A stretch of DNA of 64,000 nt, from the NCBI GenBank assembly GCA_965223085.1, contig OZ244981.1, positions 1,426,001-1,490,000 of the forward strand, given 5' to 3'. Position numbers and translations under genes: made by a program. The stretch comes from CBDCVO01 sp965223085. GTDB lineage: Bacteria; Pseudomonadota; Gammaproteobacteria; Ga0077536. The notes below the pieces were generated by a model. It made no database searches. It was not told where the DNA came from and saw nothing but the letters and a program-made list of their open reading frames with translations. Below, in pieces: positions 43,319-52,296 of this stretch. Every line of letters begins with the position of its first letter. Within the stretch, counting starts at the first letter, position 1.

Positions 43319-44662
43319 ATGAGCGAATCCGACACGATCGCCGCACTTGCGACGCACCCCGGTCGGGCCGCGATCGCGATCGTGCGAGTCTCGGGCCGCG
43401 ATGCTTTAGCGATAGCGCAGCGCATTTGTAACGCCACCGAACTAACTGCCCGTCGCGCCCATTTTGGCGGCTTCTATGCCCCGTCTAAGCAACTCATCGA
43501 CCGCGGACTGGTGCTATATTTCCAGGCGCCTTGCTCGTATACCGGGGAGGATGTCGTCGAGTTTCAAACCCACGGCAGCATGCCTATCATAGGCGTGTTG
43601 TTGGAAGCGATTTTTCACCACGGCGCGCGTGCAGCCCGCCCCGGTGAATTCACCGCGCGCGCGTTTCTCAACGGCAAGCTCGACCTTGTGCAAGCTGAAG
43701 CAGTCGCCGATCTGATCAACGCTGCGACGCCGCAAGCCGCGGTTGCCGCTGGCGCGGCCTTAAATGGCATATTTTCTCAGCACATCGGGATGTTACGTCA
43801 ACGCTTGATCGACTTGCGTGTGCAGCTAGAAGCACAATTAGATTTTGGTGATGAAGAGCTCGGTGTGCTTCCTATCGCAAAGCTCGATATGGAATTCGCC
43901 GAACTGCGTGATTTGCTCGCGGAAATGTTAGCGACGGCGCGCCGTGGCGAGGTGTTGAATCGTGGCATCGACGCGGTAATCGCTGGGCCTCCAAATGTGG
44001 GTAAGTCGACATTGCTTAACCGCCTGGCAGCGCGCGATATCGCCATTGTTACCCCGGTTCCCGGCACGACGCGTGATGTGTTATCGCTCGATCTCGACAT
44101 CGAGGGTCTGCTGCTGCGTATGCACGACACGGCGGGTTTGCACGATTCCACCGATCCCATTGAGCGCGAAGGGATGCGCCGTGCCCGCATGCGCATAGAA
44201 AACGCGGACCTGGTGTTACTATTGCAAGATGCGAGCGACAAAGTACCGCGTCTGCAGATCGATGAATTCCGTAACGCTGACGCGCAATTGATCGTCATCG
44301 AAAACAAAATCGACCTAACCGCTCATGCGCCGGGGGTAACGCATGGCGAGGGGTTTTCTCGAGTTCGCTTGTCGGCCATGACCGGCGCCGGTGTCGATCA
44401 GCTCAAGCACGAGATAATACGCTGCAGCGGTTTGCATCATGTCGCCGACGTCCCTTACTTAGCGCGGGCACGCCATCTCGCCGCCCTCGAGAAAGCGGGT
44501 GAGGTCTTGGGCCGTGACCAGTGCAACATCTTCAGTGTTGCCCCAGAGCTCGCCGCCGAACGCTTACGTTTGGCGCATCACTACTTGGATGAACTCACCG
44601 GTATCTATACGTCGGAAGACTTGCTAGGCGACATATTTGCGTCGTTTTGCCTCGGTAAATAA
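43319..44662 (+). CDS. mnmE: tRNA modification GTPase MnmE (TrmE)
   Basis: With MnmG, modifies uridine 34 of several tRNAs. The 447 residues comprise an N-terminal folate-binding domain (1-117), a helical domain, and the inserted G domain: GPPNVGKSTLLN (P-loop, about 223-234), TTRD (G2), DTAGL (G3), NKID (G4), and the C-terminal catalytic CLGK. Starts 68 bases after yidC. In most relatives mnmG, rsmG and parAB follow; here surface-glycan genes begin 15 bases later. Confidence 0.97.
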   Translation: MSESDTIAALATHPGRAAIAIVRVSGRDALAIAQRICNATELTARRAHFGGFYAPSKQLIDRGLVLYFQAPCSYTGEDVVEFQTHGSMPIIGVLLEAIFHHGARAARPGEFTARAFLNGKLDLVQAEAVADLINAATPQAAVAAGAALNGIFSQHIGMLRQRLIDLRVQLEAQLDFGDEELGVLPIAKLDMEFAELRDLLAEMLATARRGEVLNRGIDAVIAGPPNVGKSTLLNRLAARDIAIVTPVPGTTRDVLSLDLDIEGLLLRMHDTAGLHDSTDPIEREGMRRARMRIENADLVLLLQDASDKVPRLQIDEFRNADAQLIVIENKIDLTAHAPGVTHGEGFSRVRLSAMTGAGVDQLKHEIIRCSGLHHVADVPYLARARHLAALEKAGEVLGRDQCNIFSVAPELAAERLRLAHHYLDELTGIYTSEDLLGDIFASFCLGK

Positions 44663-44677
44663 TAACGAACTGGGATC

Positions 44678-45064
44678 ATGAGCATTCAAATCGACATTTC
44701 TTATGGCGAGCTGGTAGACAAGCTTACGATCTTGACGATCAAGCTCGCACGCATTCAAGACCCGCAACAACTTGCCCATGTGCGCGCCGAGCACACTCGC
44801 TTGTCGGCCCAATGGGCCGCGCATCCGGCCGCAAAAATAAACATCGACTCACAGCAAGCGGCACTCCAGGCGACGAACGAAAAACTATGGACGATAGAGG
44901 ACGCGCTCCGTGCGAAGGAACGTGCGCAAACGTTTGACGAAGAATTCATCACGCTCGCCCGTAGCGTCTATATTACGAACGATCGGCGTGCGCGGATCAA
45001 ACGCCACATTAACGAGCTACTCGGATCCGATATTCTTGAAGAGAAATCTTACGAGCCGTATTGA
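44678..45064 (+). CDS. DUF6165 family protein
   Basis: A 128-residue soluble protein beginning MSIQIDISYGELVDKLTIL and ending SDILEEKSYEPY, with the segments KLWTIEDALRAKE and ITLARSVYITNDRRARIKRHIN. I recognise this as DUF6165, which is found in lipopolysaccharide and other glycan clusters. Mostly helical; no catalytic motif is evident. Its TGA overlaps the next gene's ATG (TGATG), so it is co-translated with a GT9 glycosyltransferase. Function unknown. Confidence 0.82.
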   Translation: MSIQIDISYGELVDKLTILTIKLARIQDPQQLAHVRAEHTRLSAQWAAHPAAKINIDSQQAALQATNEKLWTIEDALRAKERAQTFDEEFITLARSVYITNDRRARIKRHINELLGSDILEEKSYEPY

Positions 45065-46077
45065 TGATACGGCGTGTCTTAATCCATGTAACAGGTGATC
45101 GAATCGGCGATGCCTTATTGAAATACCCGGTTTTGCGTGCTTTCAAACGTGCCTGTGCGGCGTCTCACATCACGTGGCTTGCGGGGCAACGGAGTTCGGT
45201 ATTTAAAGGTCCGTTCGCACCGTTAGCGTGCGGTATTTTGGACGAGGTGATCGAGCGTGCCGCGATCGGCGTGTCGTGGCGTGAATTGATCGCGCCGCCG
45301 CCACCGGGGTATTTCGATGCTGTGCTCACGACCGAGGCGAAGCTTAAGCCGACTTTGATTCTGCGCCGCGTGCAGCACGAACTTTTTATCTCGCCGGCGA
45401 TGAATTTTCGTTTCTCCGATCGTCGCCTCGACAAGCACACCTACGGTGTGACGGCGTATGAACGGTTTTGCGCGTTGATGTCGCTACTCGCGGGTGCACC
45501 GTTGGATCCACAGGCGTGCCTCCCGCTTATCGAGGGTGACGAGACGATCGCGCGCCAAGCACTTCCGGACGGGAAAGTCTATATTGGATTTGCACCTGGA
45601 TCTGCGAGCGCGCGCAAATGTTGGCCCCTAGATCGTTTCCTCGAACTCGCCCACCGACAGCTAGAACATCAGCGCCAACCGGTGTTTTTCTTAGGGCCCG
45701 CTGAGCAAGCTTGGTCTGCGCAGATTCGCGCTCGAGTTCCAGCCGCGCTGCTGCCGGAATTTACCGCCGACGGCTACCGCCGGGGCGGCCCCCTACTGAC
45801 GATTGCATTAGCGCGGCGCTTGGCCGTTGGCGTGGCTAATGATGCGGGTGGTGGTCATTTGCTCGCCGCTGGAGGGCGCCCCTTAGTATCTTTGTTCGGA
45901 CATACTTCGATGCGCAAATTTGCGCCCCCGTACTGTTCACGCGTGGCGCTCAGCGCCCAAGATTTCGGCGGCACAGACATGCGTCGTATTCCCACCGTAG
46001 CGGTCAGCGCGGCGATCGATGCGGCCTTAAGCGGTTGCCATTCAGCGCCACCTCGAGTGGCCGGTGGTCATAAATAA
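45064..46077 (+). CDS. Glycosyltransferase family 9 (heptosyltransferase-like)
   Basis: Cytoplasmic GT-B enzyme, 337 residues from ATG 45064, likely adding a heptose or related sugar to lipopolysaccharide core. N-terminal segment VLIHVTGDRIGDALLKYPVLRAF has the family GDxxxxxP pattern, and the C-terminal donor-binding half shows FAPGSASARKCWPLDRF and VANDAGGGHLLAAGGRPLVSLFG. The conserved DSG is DAG here. Second gene of a four-gene plus-strand run; acceptor and sugar cannot be told. Confidence 0.88.
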   Translation: MIRRVLIHVTGDRIGDALLKYPVLRAFKRACAASHITWLAGQRSSVFKGPFAPLACGILDEVIERAAIGVSWRELIAPPPPGYFDAVLTTEAKLKPTLILRRVQHELFISPAMNFRFSDRRLDKHTYGVTAYERFCALMSLLAGAPLDPQACLPLIEGDETIARQALPDGKVYIGFAPGSASARKCWPLDRFLELAHRQLEHQRQPVFFLGPAEQAWSAQIRARVPAALLPEFTADGYRRGGPLLTIALARRLAVGVANDAGGGHLLAAGGRPLVSLFGHTSMRKFAPPYCSRVALSAQDFGGTDMRRIPTVAVSAAIDAALSGCHSAPPRVAGGHK

Positions 46078-46079
46078 CG

Positions 46080-46997
46080 ATGTCAAACCGCCGTGCGTTG
46101 TTCGTCACCCTGAGCAACATCGGTGATCTTGTGATGACGACACCCGCGTTACGTCTACTGCATGCGATTTACCCACAACATGAAATTGACATCGTGGCAG
46201 ATGCGCGTGCGAGCATGCTGCTTGCAGCATGCCCATTTCGAGGCGAAATTCTTCATCGCGATAAGCGCCGCGGATGGCGTGGCACGCTCGCATTGATAAA
46301 GTCGTTACGGCGCTATCGCTATGCCGCGGTCTGTGATTTGCGCACCGATTTTTTGCCTTACGTTCTCCGTGCCGAACGACGTGTAACACGTCGTCACGCC
46401 CAGGTGCGCGGTGAACACGCGGTCGAACAACATCATGCGGTCGCCACTGAGCTCGCAGACGACGACTCCCCGATAGCGGCGACGCAGATATGGATCGCGG
46501 CGCAAACGGTACGCAAGGTCGATGAACGTTATCCGCACAGTCGCGACCGCCGGCTTTTAGCTATCGCACCCGGCGCAAATTGGCCGGGCAAAATCTGGCC
46601 GGCCAGTGCATATCGCGATCTCATTGCGGCACTCCGTGCCGATTTCGAAGCTGTCCTTATCATCGGCAGCGCCGCGGATCGGGCCAGCGCGGTTGACATC
46701 AGCGCTACCCTCAGCATGCCGACGCTCAATACCTGTGGTGAGACCGATCTTTGTGAAGCCGCCGCATTGATAGCGCGCGCCGCAGTTTTTGTCGGCAACG
46801 ATTCCGGTCTTGGACACATCGCTGCCGCGCAAGGCGTGCCCACGGTGACCGTATTTGGGCCGGGCCAGCCACAACGTTACCGCCCTTGGGGGCAGCATGT
46901 GCGGGTCGTGCAAGCACCGGGGGATGACCTAAGTCGCTTGTCGGCTGCGCCGGTGGCGGCCGCCGTTCGTGCTCTGGTAGGCGCTGCGCGCGGATGA
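46080..46997 (+). CDS. Glycosyltransferase family 9 (heptosyltransferase-like)
   Basis: Second GT9 enzyme, 305 residues, beginning with RRALFVTLSNIGDLVMTTPALRLLHAIYP. The C-terminal half has AIAPGANWPGKIWPASAYRDL and FVGNDSGLGHIAAAQGVPTVTVFGPG, both good family matches. Starts 2 bases after the previous gene and overlaps the next by 4 (ATGA). Probably acts in the same glycan pathway as its neighbours, adding a different residue. Confidence 0.92.
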   Translation: MSNRRALFVTLSNIGDLVMTTPALRLLHAIYPQHEIDIVADARASMLLAACPFRGEILHRDKRRGWRGTLALIKSLRRYRYAAVCDLRTDFLPYVLRAERRVTRRHAQVRGEHAVEQHHAVATELADDDSPIAATQIWIAAQTVRKVDERYPHSRDRRLLAIAPGANWPGKIWPASAYRDLIAALRADFEAVLIIGSAADRASAVDISATLSMPTLNTCGETDLCEAAALIARAAVFVGNDSGLGHIAAAQGVPTVTVFGPGQPQRYRPWGQHVRVVQAPGDDLSRLSAAPVAAAVRALVGAARG

Positions 46998-48031
46998 GGA
47001 TCGCGCAGATCATGCTGGCAAAATCCTTTGGCGGCGCGGAGCGATCATTCGTCGATCTGTCGTGTGAATTGTGCGCACGGGGACACGAGGTACTAGCAGT
47101 CGCGGCGCCCCGCGGCCGCGCGCTTGAGCTGCTTAGCGACACCGCGGGTGTGACACTCCATACCGTCACGGTCCGCGGTTCCTGGGATATTTTGGCACAA
47201 GGTCGGATCCGCCGGGCCTTGCAGGCGTTTGCGCCAGTTGTGGTGCAATGTCACTTGGCGCGTGCGGCGCACTTAGGTGGCCGTGCGGCCGCGGCTGTGG
47301 GCGTGCCGTCGCTCGCAAAAACGCATAATTACGTAAATCTAAAATACTATCGTGACATCGGTCATTTAGTTCCAACGACAGTCTCGCAACGCGATTTTTT
47401 GCTCGCGCACGGCTGGGAACCGCAGCGGATAACCCAAATCCCGAACTTCTCGGCGCTGCAGGCGTTGTCTAAAGCGCCACGGACCGATACTAGGCGCTTG
47501 CTGTCAATGGGCCGTTTTGTCGCGAAAAAAGGCTTCGACGTGCTGATCACTGCGCTCGCGCAACTGCATCGAGAAGGGATCGATTGTCGCTTAACACTCG
47601 CGGGGGATGGACCCCAGCGCAACGCGTTAATGAACTTGGTTGCTCGCAGTGGTCTCAGCGCTAAAGTCGATTTCCCCGGTTGGGTCGATAATGTCGCCGC
47701 ACTGCTGGCGCGTGCTGATGTTTTTGTGTTGCCGTCGCGCGATGAACCTTTCGGCATCGTTTTGCTCGAAGCCATGGCCGCCGGGGTGCCCATCGTATGC
47801 ACGACAACGTCGGGACCTGAGGAGATATTAGACGCTGGCAGCGCACGTTTTGTCGCTGTGAACGACGCACCAAACCTCGCCGCGGCGATCGCGGAGTTAC
47901 TCGCGGATGCGGCTAGCGCCGCGGCATTGGGGCACGCCGCGCAGGACCGTTTCGCAACGACCTACGCCGCTGCTGTAGTGGTACCACAATACGAAGCTTT
48001 GTATGAGCGTCTCAGCAGGGCGGTGCAATAG
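46994..48031 (+). CDS. Glycosyltransferase family 4
   Basis: A 345-residue GT-B retaining glycosyltransferase, WaaG-like. N-terminal glycine-rich acceptor segment is AKSFGGAERSFVDLS; the donor site shows SMGRFVAKKGFDVLITA and the E(x7)E motif in PSRDEPFGIVLLEAMAAGVPIV. Last gene of the DUF6165-GT9-GT9-GT4 run, with start and stop overlaps throughout, so the four are probably one operon. Sugar and acceptor unknown. Confidence 0.93.
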   Translation: MRIAQIMLAKSFGGAERSFVDLSCELCARGHEVLAVAAPRGRALELLSDTAGVTLHTVTVRGSWDILAQGRIRRALQAFAPVVVQCHLARAAHLGGRAAAAVGVPSLAKTHNYVNLKYYRDIGHLVPTTVSQRDFLLAHGWEPQRITQIPNFSALQALSKAPRTDTRRLLSMGRFVAKKGFDVLITALAQLHREGIDCRLTLAGDGPQRNALMNLVARSGLSAKVDFPGWVDNVAALLARADVFVLPSRDEPFGIVLLEAMAAGVPIVCTTTSGPEEILDAGSARFVAVNDAPNLAAAIAELLADAASAAALGHAAQDRFATTYAAAVVVPQYEALYERLSRAVQ

Positions 48032-48048
48032 CGTAGTGCAACGTGGTC

Positions 48049-48876
48049 CTAACTGTCGGCAAATTTCGCCGGGCGTCGTTCCTGCAGGGCGCGCGTTGCT
48101 TCTTGTACGTCAGGTGCGAGTAGTAGCGCGGCGTTGCGTTGTGCGATCTCCGCTAAGCCCGCTGCCACGCTGTGATCGCGACTGTAATTTAACGATTCCT
48201 TAAGGCCTCGGATGGCGATCGGTGATTTGCTCGCGATGAGGCTCGCGACCTCCCGCGCGTGACTGTAAAGTGCTTCCTGGTCCGGCAACACGTGATTAAC
48301 AAGGCGCATTGTCGCGGCTTCCGCGGCGCTAAATTCGCGCCCGGTGAAGGCGAGTTCGCGCGCGGTACCTTCGCCCACGATACGAGGCAAACGCTGCACG
48401 GTGCCGACATCGGCTACGATAGCGAGGTCGATTTCCTTAACGGCAAATCGTGCCGCAGTGCACGCGAAACGGATATCGCAGGCGCTAATAATATCGATAC
48501 CACCACCGATGCATTGGCCATGAATCGCCGCGATGACGGGTTTGCGGCAGCGTTCTAGGGCGCTAATTTGCGCTTGTAGGTTTTTGATAAAATGCACGAG
48601 ATATTCTTGTTGATGACCAGCGGTGCGCGTTTCTAGTTCCGTGGTAATGCTGCGCAAAAGGCTTAAGTCGATCCCGGCGGTGAAATGTTTGCCGCGACCG
48701 CAGAGCACGGCAACGCGCACTGCTGGATCCTGATCGCAGGCCTCAAATACGGCGCCGAGCTCGTGCCACATGGGCAGGCTAAACGCATTGGCCTTTTGCG
48801 GGCGATCCATCGCAATCCAGGCGATGCCGTCAGCAATGGTGACGGTAAAGTTCTCTGCGCTGGTGTATATCTGCAT
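48049..48876 (-). CDS. Enoyl-CoA hydratase/isomerase, dienoyl-CoA isomerase-like
   Basis: Crotonase-fold enzyme of 275 residues from ATG 48876. Oxyanion-hole segments are RGKHFTAGIDL and GQCIGGGIDIISACDIRFA. The active-site stretch KEIDLAIVADVGTVQRLP and the later SKSPIAIRGLKESLNYSRDHSVA closely resemble the eukaryotic-type delta(3,5)-delta(2,4)-dienoyl-CoA isomerase ECH1 rather than plain enoyl-CoA hydratase, including the acidic residues E/D of that stretch. Likely role: breakdown of unsaturated fatty acids with double bonds at odd positions. It is divergent from the SDR gene. Confidence 0.88.
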   Translation of the reverse strand: MQIYTSAENFTVTIADGIAWIAMDRPQKANAFSLPMWHELGAVFEACDQDPAVRVAVLCGRGKHFTAGIDLSLLRSITTELETRTAGHQQEYLVHFIKNLQAQISALERCRKPVIAAIHGQCIGGGIDIISACDIRFACTAARFAVKEIDLAIVADVGTVQRLPRIVGEGTARELAFTGREFSAAEAATMRLVNHVLPDQEALYSHAREVASLIASKSPIAIRGLKESLNYSRDHSVAAGLAEIAQRNAALLLAPDVQEATRALQERRPAKFADS

Positions 48877-49011
48877 TATTTTGATCTCATCGTTTGCCGC
48901 TTCACGTGTGTACCTGTCGGTTCGCACCTGACAGCTTATCAATATACACTGTGATACCGCTGATGCCCCGGCGAATGGCGCGCCGAACAAGCAGCTTGTG
49001 GAATTCCCTAG

Positions 49012-49791
49012 ATGGCGCGTTTAACTCAATTGAGCCGCAGTATCGAAGGTAAGGTCGCCCTGATTACCGGCGCTGCGAGCGGTATGGGTCGCGCTACCGC
49101 GATGCTGTTTGCCGAACAAGGCGCGCATGTCGCGGCATTAGACCTCGACCGCGCCGGGCTCGACGAAGTCGTTGCCGTGATCTCACAGGCGGGCTACCAG
49201 GCGCATGGCTGGGCGCTTGATATTACCGCTGACGAAGCGCGTCGGCGCGTGATCAGTGAAGTCGTGGCGCGCTGGGGCGGCCTTGATATTCTGGTGAACA
49301 ATGCTGGCATCGTCATCGAACGAGCGCTCGACGATGCGGATTTTGTCCCTGCCTGGGACCGCACGCTGGCCGTGTTATTGACCGCCCAAGTGCTGATGAT
49401 CCGTGATTGCCTGCCGCATCTCATCGACTGCGGTGCGGGCCGGATCATCAATATCGCCTCGACGGAAGGTCTCGGCGCGACTAAAGGCGTGAGTCCCTAC
49501 ACGGCGGCCAAAACAGGCGTGATTGGCTTAACTCGCTCGATGGCCGTAGAACTCGGCGGGCACGGGATCACGGTTAACTGTATTTGCCCGGGCCCGATCC
49601 ACACCGGCATGACCGCGGCGATCCCCGCAGATGCCAAGCGTGAATTTACGCGCCGACGCACGGTCTTGCGTCGCTATGGTGATGCGGAAGAAGTTGCACA
49701 TTTCACCCTGAATTTTGCGTTGCCCGCGGCGTCTTTTACGACCGGAGCGGTGTTACCAGTTGACGGAGGTTTGATGGTGCGCAATGCCTGA
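49012..49791 (+). CDS. Short-chain dehydrogenase/reductase
   Basis: NAD(P)-dependent classical SDR of 259 residues. TGAASGMG (cofactor glycines, about 19-26), NNAG near 93-96, catalytic Ser in INIAS, and YTAAK (Tyr and Lys) are all present, with ICPGPIHTGM following. An Asp after strand 2 (ALDLDR) suggests NAD over NADP. C-terminal PVDGGLMVRNA is typical. Substrate not evident; the next gene is a gamma carbonic anhydrase-like protein 51 bases on. Confidence 0.9.
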   Translation: MARLTQLSRSIEGKVALITGAASGMGRATAMLFAEQGAHVAALDLDRAGLDEVVAVISQAGYQAHGWALDITADEARRRVISEVVARWGGLDILVNNAGIVIERALDDADFVPAWDRTLAVLLTAQVLMIRDCLPHLIDCGAGRIINIASTEGLGATKGVSPYTAAKTGVIGLTRSMAVELGGHGITVNCICPGPIHTGMTAAIPADAKREFTRRRTVLRRYGDAEEVAHFTLNFALPAASFTTGAVLPVDGGLMVRNA

Positions 49792-49842
49792 GGTCGGCGA
49801 CATTCACCGGTATCCAGTGAGTTCGGGCGGGCGCGTACCGCG

Positions 49843-50397
49843 ATGATTTATCAACTCGAAGAGCGGCGCGTGGTGGCGCTAGGGGAATACTTTATCGCCG
49901 CATCAGCCGCGGTGATCGGCGCTGTGGTACTCGATCATGATGTCAGTATTTGGTTCGGCGCAGTTGTTCGCGGCGACGTTGAGCCGATCACTATCGGCGC
50001 CGGCTCAAACGTGCAAGATTTATGCGTGTTGCATACCGACGAAAACTATCCGCTCGTTATCGGTCGTGGTGTGACCGTGGGCCACAAAGCGGTCTTGCAC
50101 GGTTGCACCGTCGGTGACAATTCTCTCATCGGGATCAACGCAGTCGTGTTAAGCGGCGCCAAAATTGGCCGCAATTGTCTGATTGGTGCCAACGCTTTGG
50201 TGACGGAAGGCAAAGAAATCCCCGACAATTGCCTTGTGATGGGCGCGCCTGGCAAAGTCGTGCGCATGCTCGACGCGGAACAAATCGCGGCGCTGGGTGC
50301 CAGCGCCGCGCGCTATCGAAACAACTTCAAACGCTATGTTGCGAACCTCGCTCAGCAAGGATCCCCCGATCGCGCGATGCCAGGCAAAAACTGCTAG
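49843..50397 (+). CDS. Gamma carbonic anhydrase-like protein (left-handed beta-helix)
   Basis: A 184-residue hexapeptide-repeat protein of the CaiE/YrdA-like gamma carbonic anhydrase group. The three zinc-ligand histidines can be placed in VLHTDENYP (one) and VTVGHKAVLHGC (two). Repeats such as IGINAVVLSGAKIGRNCLIG give the left-handed beta-helix, followed by a C-terminal helix. Enzymatic activity is often weak or absent in this group. Its stop overlaps that of the convergent GT9 gene by three to four bases (shared CTAG). Confidence 0.92.
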   Translation: MIYQLEERRVVALGEYFIAASAAVIGAVVLDHDVSIWFGAVVRGDVEPITIGAGSNVQDLCVLHTDENYPLVIGRGVTVGHKAVLHGCTVGDNSLIGINAVVLSGAKIGRNCLIGANALVTEGKEIPDNCLVMGAPGKVVRMLDAEQIAALGASAARYRNNFKRYVANLAQQGSPDRAMPGKNC

Positions 50398-51341
50398 ATT
50401 AGCTGCGCATCACGCAGGCGTGCGTAGACCACATCCACGGCGAGTTGCTCGAGGCGCGCCGCTGTGCGCCCTGCATGAGCGCTAGTGGCGATGACGTGAT
50501 CACGCTGCCCCAAGGCGTGATTGCGACGCCAGTCACTCGGCCCGAACAGGCCGAACACGGGGATCCCTGCCGCCGCTAAAATATGCATCGGGCCGGAATC
50601 GTTTGTTACCGCGAAGCGTGCCGCACGCCCAAAATGGGCCAGCTCTAACACATCGAAGGCGTTGCTTAAGTCGACGCCGACCGCCCTTGCGAGCTCGGCA
50701 TTGAGGGCGGCGTCAGCTGCGGCCCCGATCCACACTACGGTCAAGCCGCCGGCGCTTAGGCGCTGCGCCAGTTGGGCGAAATATGGCCAGCGTTTCTCAG
50801 GGCGAGCGGGGCTCGCCCCCGCGTGCAAAATGCAAAATGGGCCAACGTCCAAGTGATATCGGGCGATCGTCCGAGCGACTTTGGCTTGCTGAGCGTTGCT
50901 GGCGAGCAAACACGGTCGGGGCGCGGCCGATGTGACGCCAACGGCATGCAGCAGCGCGTTCATGCGCTCGAAAATATGTGATTGACCGCGCCATTTGTCT
51001 GCGGGGTGGTGGGTGTAAGGATAATGATTGTGATTACCGATGCGCGCGCGCGCGCCGGACAAAGCGCATAAAATGCTGGTTCTATCATTACCTTGCAGAT
51101 CATAGATGCGCTCGAAGCGCATCCTCCGTACCCAGCGCAAACGCGCGAGGGATGCGCGCGCACCGCGGGGCTCAAAAGTCTGCACTGAAAGTTGTGGCCA
51201 ATTCTGGAAAATCGGTGCAAACGCTGCGGTGGTCAGGAGCCACACCTCATCGTGTTGATGATGTCGGCAAATGGCTTGTACGAGCGCGGTGGCCATGACG
51301 ATATCCCCGAGTGCGCCGGTCTTGATGATTAAATGTCGCAT
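50394..51341 (-). CDS. Glycosyltransferase family 9 (heptosyltransferase-like)
   Basis: Third GT9 enzyme, 315 residues, starting MRHLIIKTGALGDIVMATAL with the GDIVMA acceptor segment. The donor half has ILHAGASPARPEKRWPYFAQL and AVTNDSGPMHILAAAGIPVFGLFGPS. It stands alone on the minus strand, divergent from the sulfotransferase gene 79 bases away. It probably works on the same surface glycan as the 45-48 kb run. Confidence 0.92.
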   Translation of the reverse strand: MRHLIIKTGALGDIVMATALVQAICRHHQHDEVWLLTTAAFAPIFQNWPQLSVQTFEPRGARASLARLRWVRRMRFERIYDLQGNDRTSILCALSGARARIGNHNHYPYTHHPADKWRGQSHIFERMNALLHAVGVTSAAPRPCLLASNAQQAKVARTIARYHLDVGPFCILHAGASPARPEKRWPYFAQLAQRLSAGGLTVVWIGAAADAALNAELARAVGVDLSNAFDVLELAHFGRAARFAVTNDSGPMHILAAAGIPVFGLFGPSDWRRNHALGQRDHVIATSAHAGRTAARLEQLAVDVVYARLRDAQLI

Positions 51342-51420
51342 GGCGCTAAGCTAAATATTGCCCGAGGTGATCCCAGCGCTGGTGCAAAGGGCTTGAAGTC
51401 GGAGGGTTTTTCATACCACG

Positions 51421-52278
51421 ATGGTAGCTCGAAAAGTGGGGCCGTTTGCCATGCGTTCATGCGCTACCGTAACTTACTATTTTCACACCGCGCGCCACCT
51501 TTGCGGCAACTTCGCCCTCGTCAATCAACGCCGCTGCGCCGGTCATATCGTCAGCATGCATCAGTCTGGTACGCACTGGTTGAAATTTATGTTGGCAAAT
51601 GCGTTGGCCCACCATTATGAATTGCCTGCGCCACAATATAATCACGCGAATGACTTTATCAGGGGCCCACGGGATCCGGTGCGCTACCCAGTACTACCCG
51701 ATATCATTTCCTCACACGGAATTCCGCATTTGATCCAGCAAGTCAAATGGCTCGCGCCCCACTTCAGCGCGCCTCGCTATCTCGTATTAGTGCGTGATCT
51801 GCGTGCCGCGCTCGAGTCAAACTATCAAAAATGGCAGCAGCGCTACGACGTCCCGTTCTCCGTCTACTTGCGCGGCGACCCTAGCGGGCGTCGTTACAAT
51901 AGCGATCTGTGGTGGGCGATCCGTTTTCTCAACGCCTGGTCACGCGTGCGGCGACGCTTGTCCGGCCGCGTAAAAGTGGTCCGCTACGAAGCGCTTCAGC
52001 TGCAGCGGCACAAAACGCTCGCCGCGGTGGGCCTTCATCTAGATCTGGATCTCAACGCTGCGGATCTTATCCATGGCGGTGCGTGCGGCGACCGTGCCAC
52101 GATGGCTGCACGTGAGGATCCCGAGCGACCGCCCGGCGCGGTGCAATCCACGCCGCGCGCTAGCCTCGCCTACTTTCAAAGCGAAGAGCGCAAATATTTT
52201 GAAACGATCGTGGCGCGATTCCTGCGCGACGATTACGGTTATAACTACTCACTTTGGGAGTGCGCGGCGAGGTGTTAA
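51421..52278 (+). CDS. Sulfotransferase domain protein
   Basis: PAPS-dependent sulfotransferase-like protein of 285 residues. SMHQSGTHWLKFML (about 45-58) corresponds to the 5'-phosphosulfate loop (usual PKSGTTW), and YLVLVRDLRAALESNY (about 120-135) to the 3'-phosphate motif with its conserved Arg and Ser. No signal peptide or membrane span, so it is cytoplasmic. The start is uncertain within the first ~40 residues (ATG 51421 or 51451). Lying among glycosyltransferases it may sulfate a surface sugar; this is inference from position. Confidence 0.8.
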   Translation: MVARKVGPFAMRSCATVTYYFHTARHLCGNFALVNQRRCAGHIVSMHQSGTHWLKFMLANALAHHYELPAPQYNHANDFIRGPRDPVRYPVLPDIISSHGIPHLIQQVKWLAPHFSAPRYLVLVRDLRAALESNYQKWQQRYDVPFSVYLRGDPSGRRYNSDLWWAIRFLNAWSRVRRRLSGRVKVVRYEALQLQRHKTLAAVGLHLDLDLNAADLIHGGACGDRATMAAREDPERPPGAVQSTPRASLAYFQSEERKYFETIVARFLRDDYGYNYSLWECAARC

Positions 52279-52296
52279 ATAACTAGCAGCGGTGAT

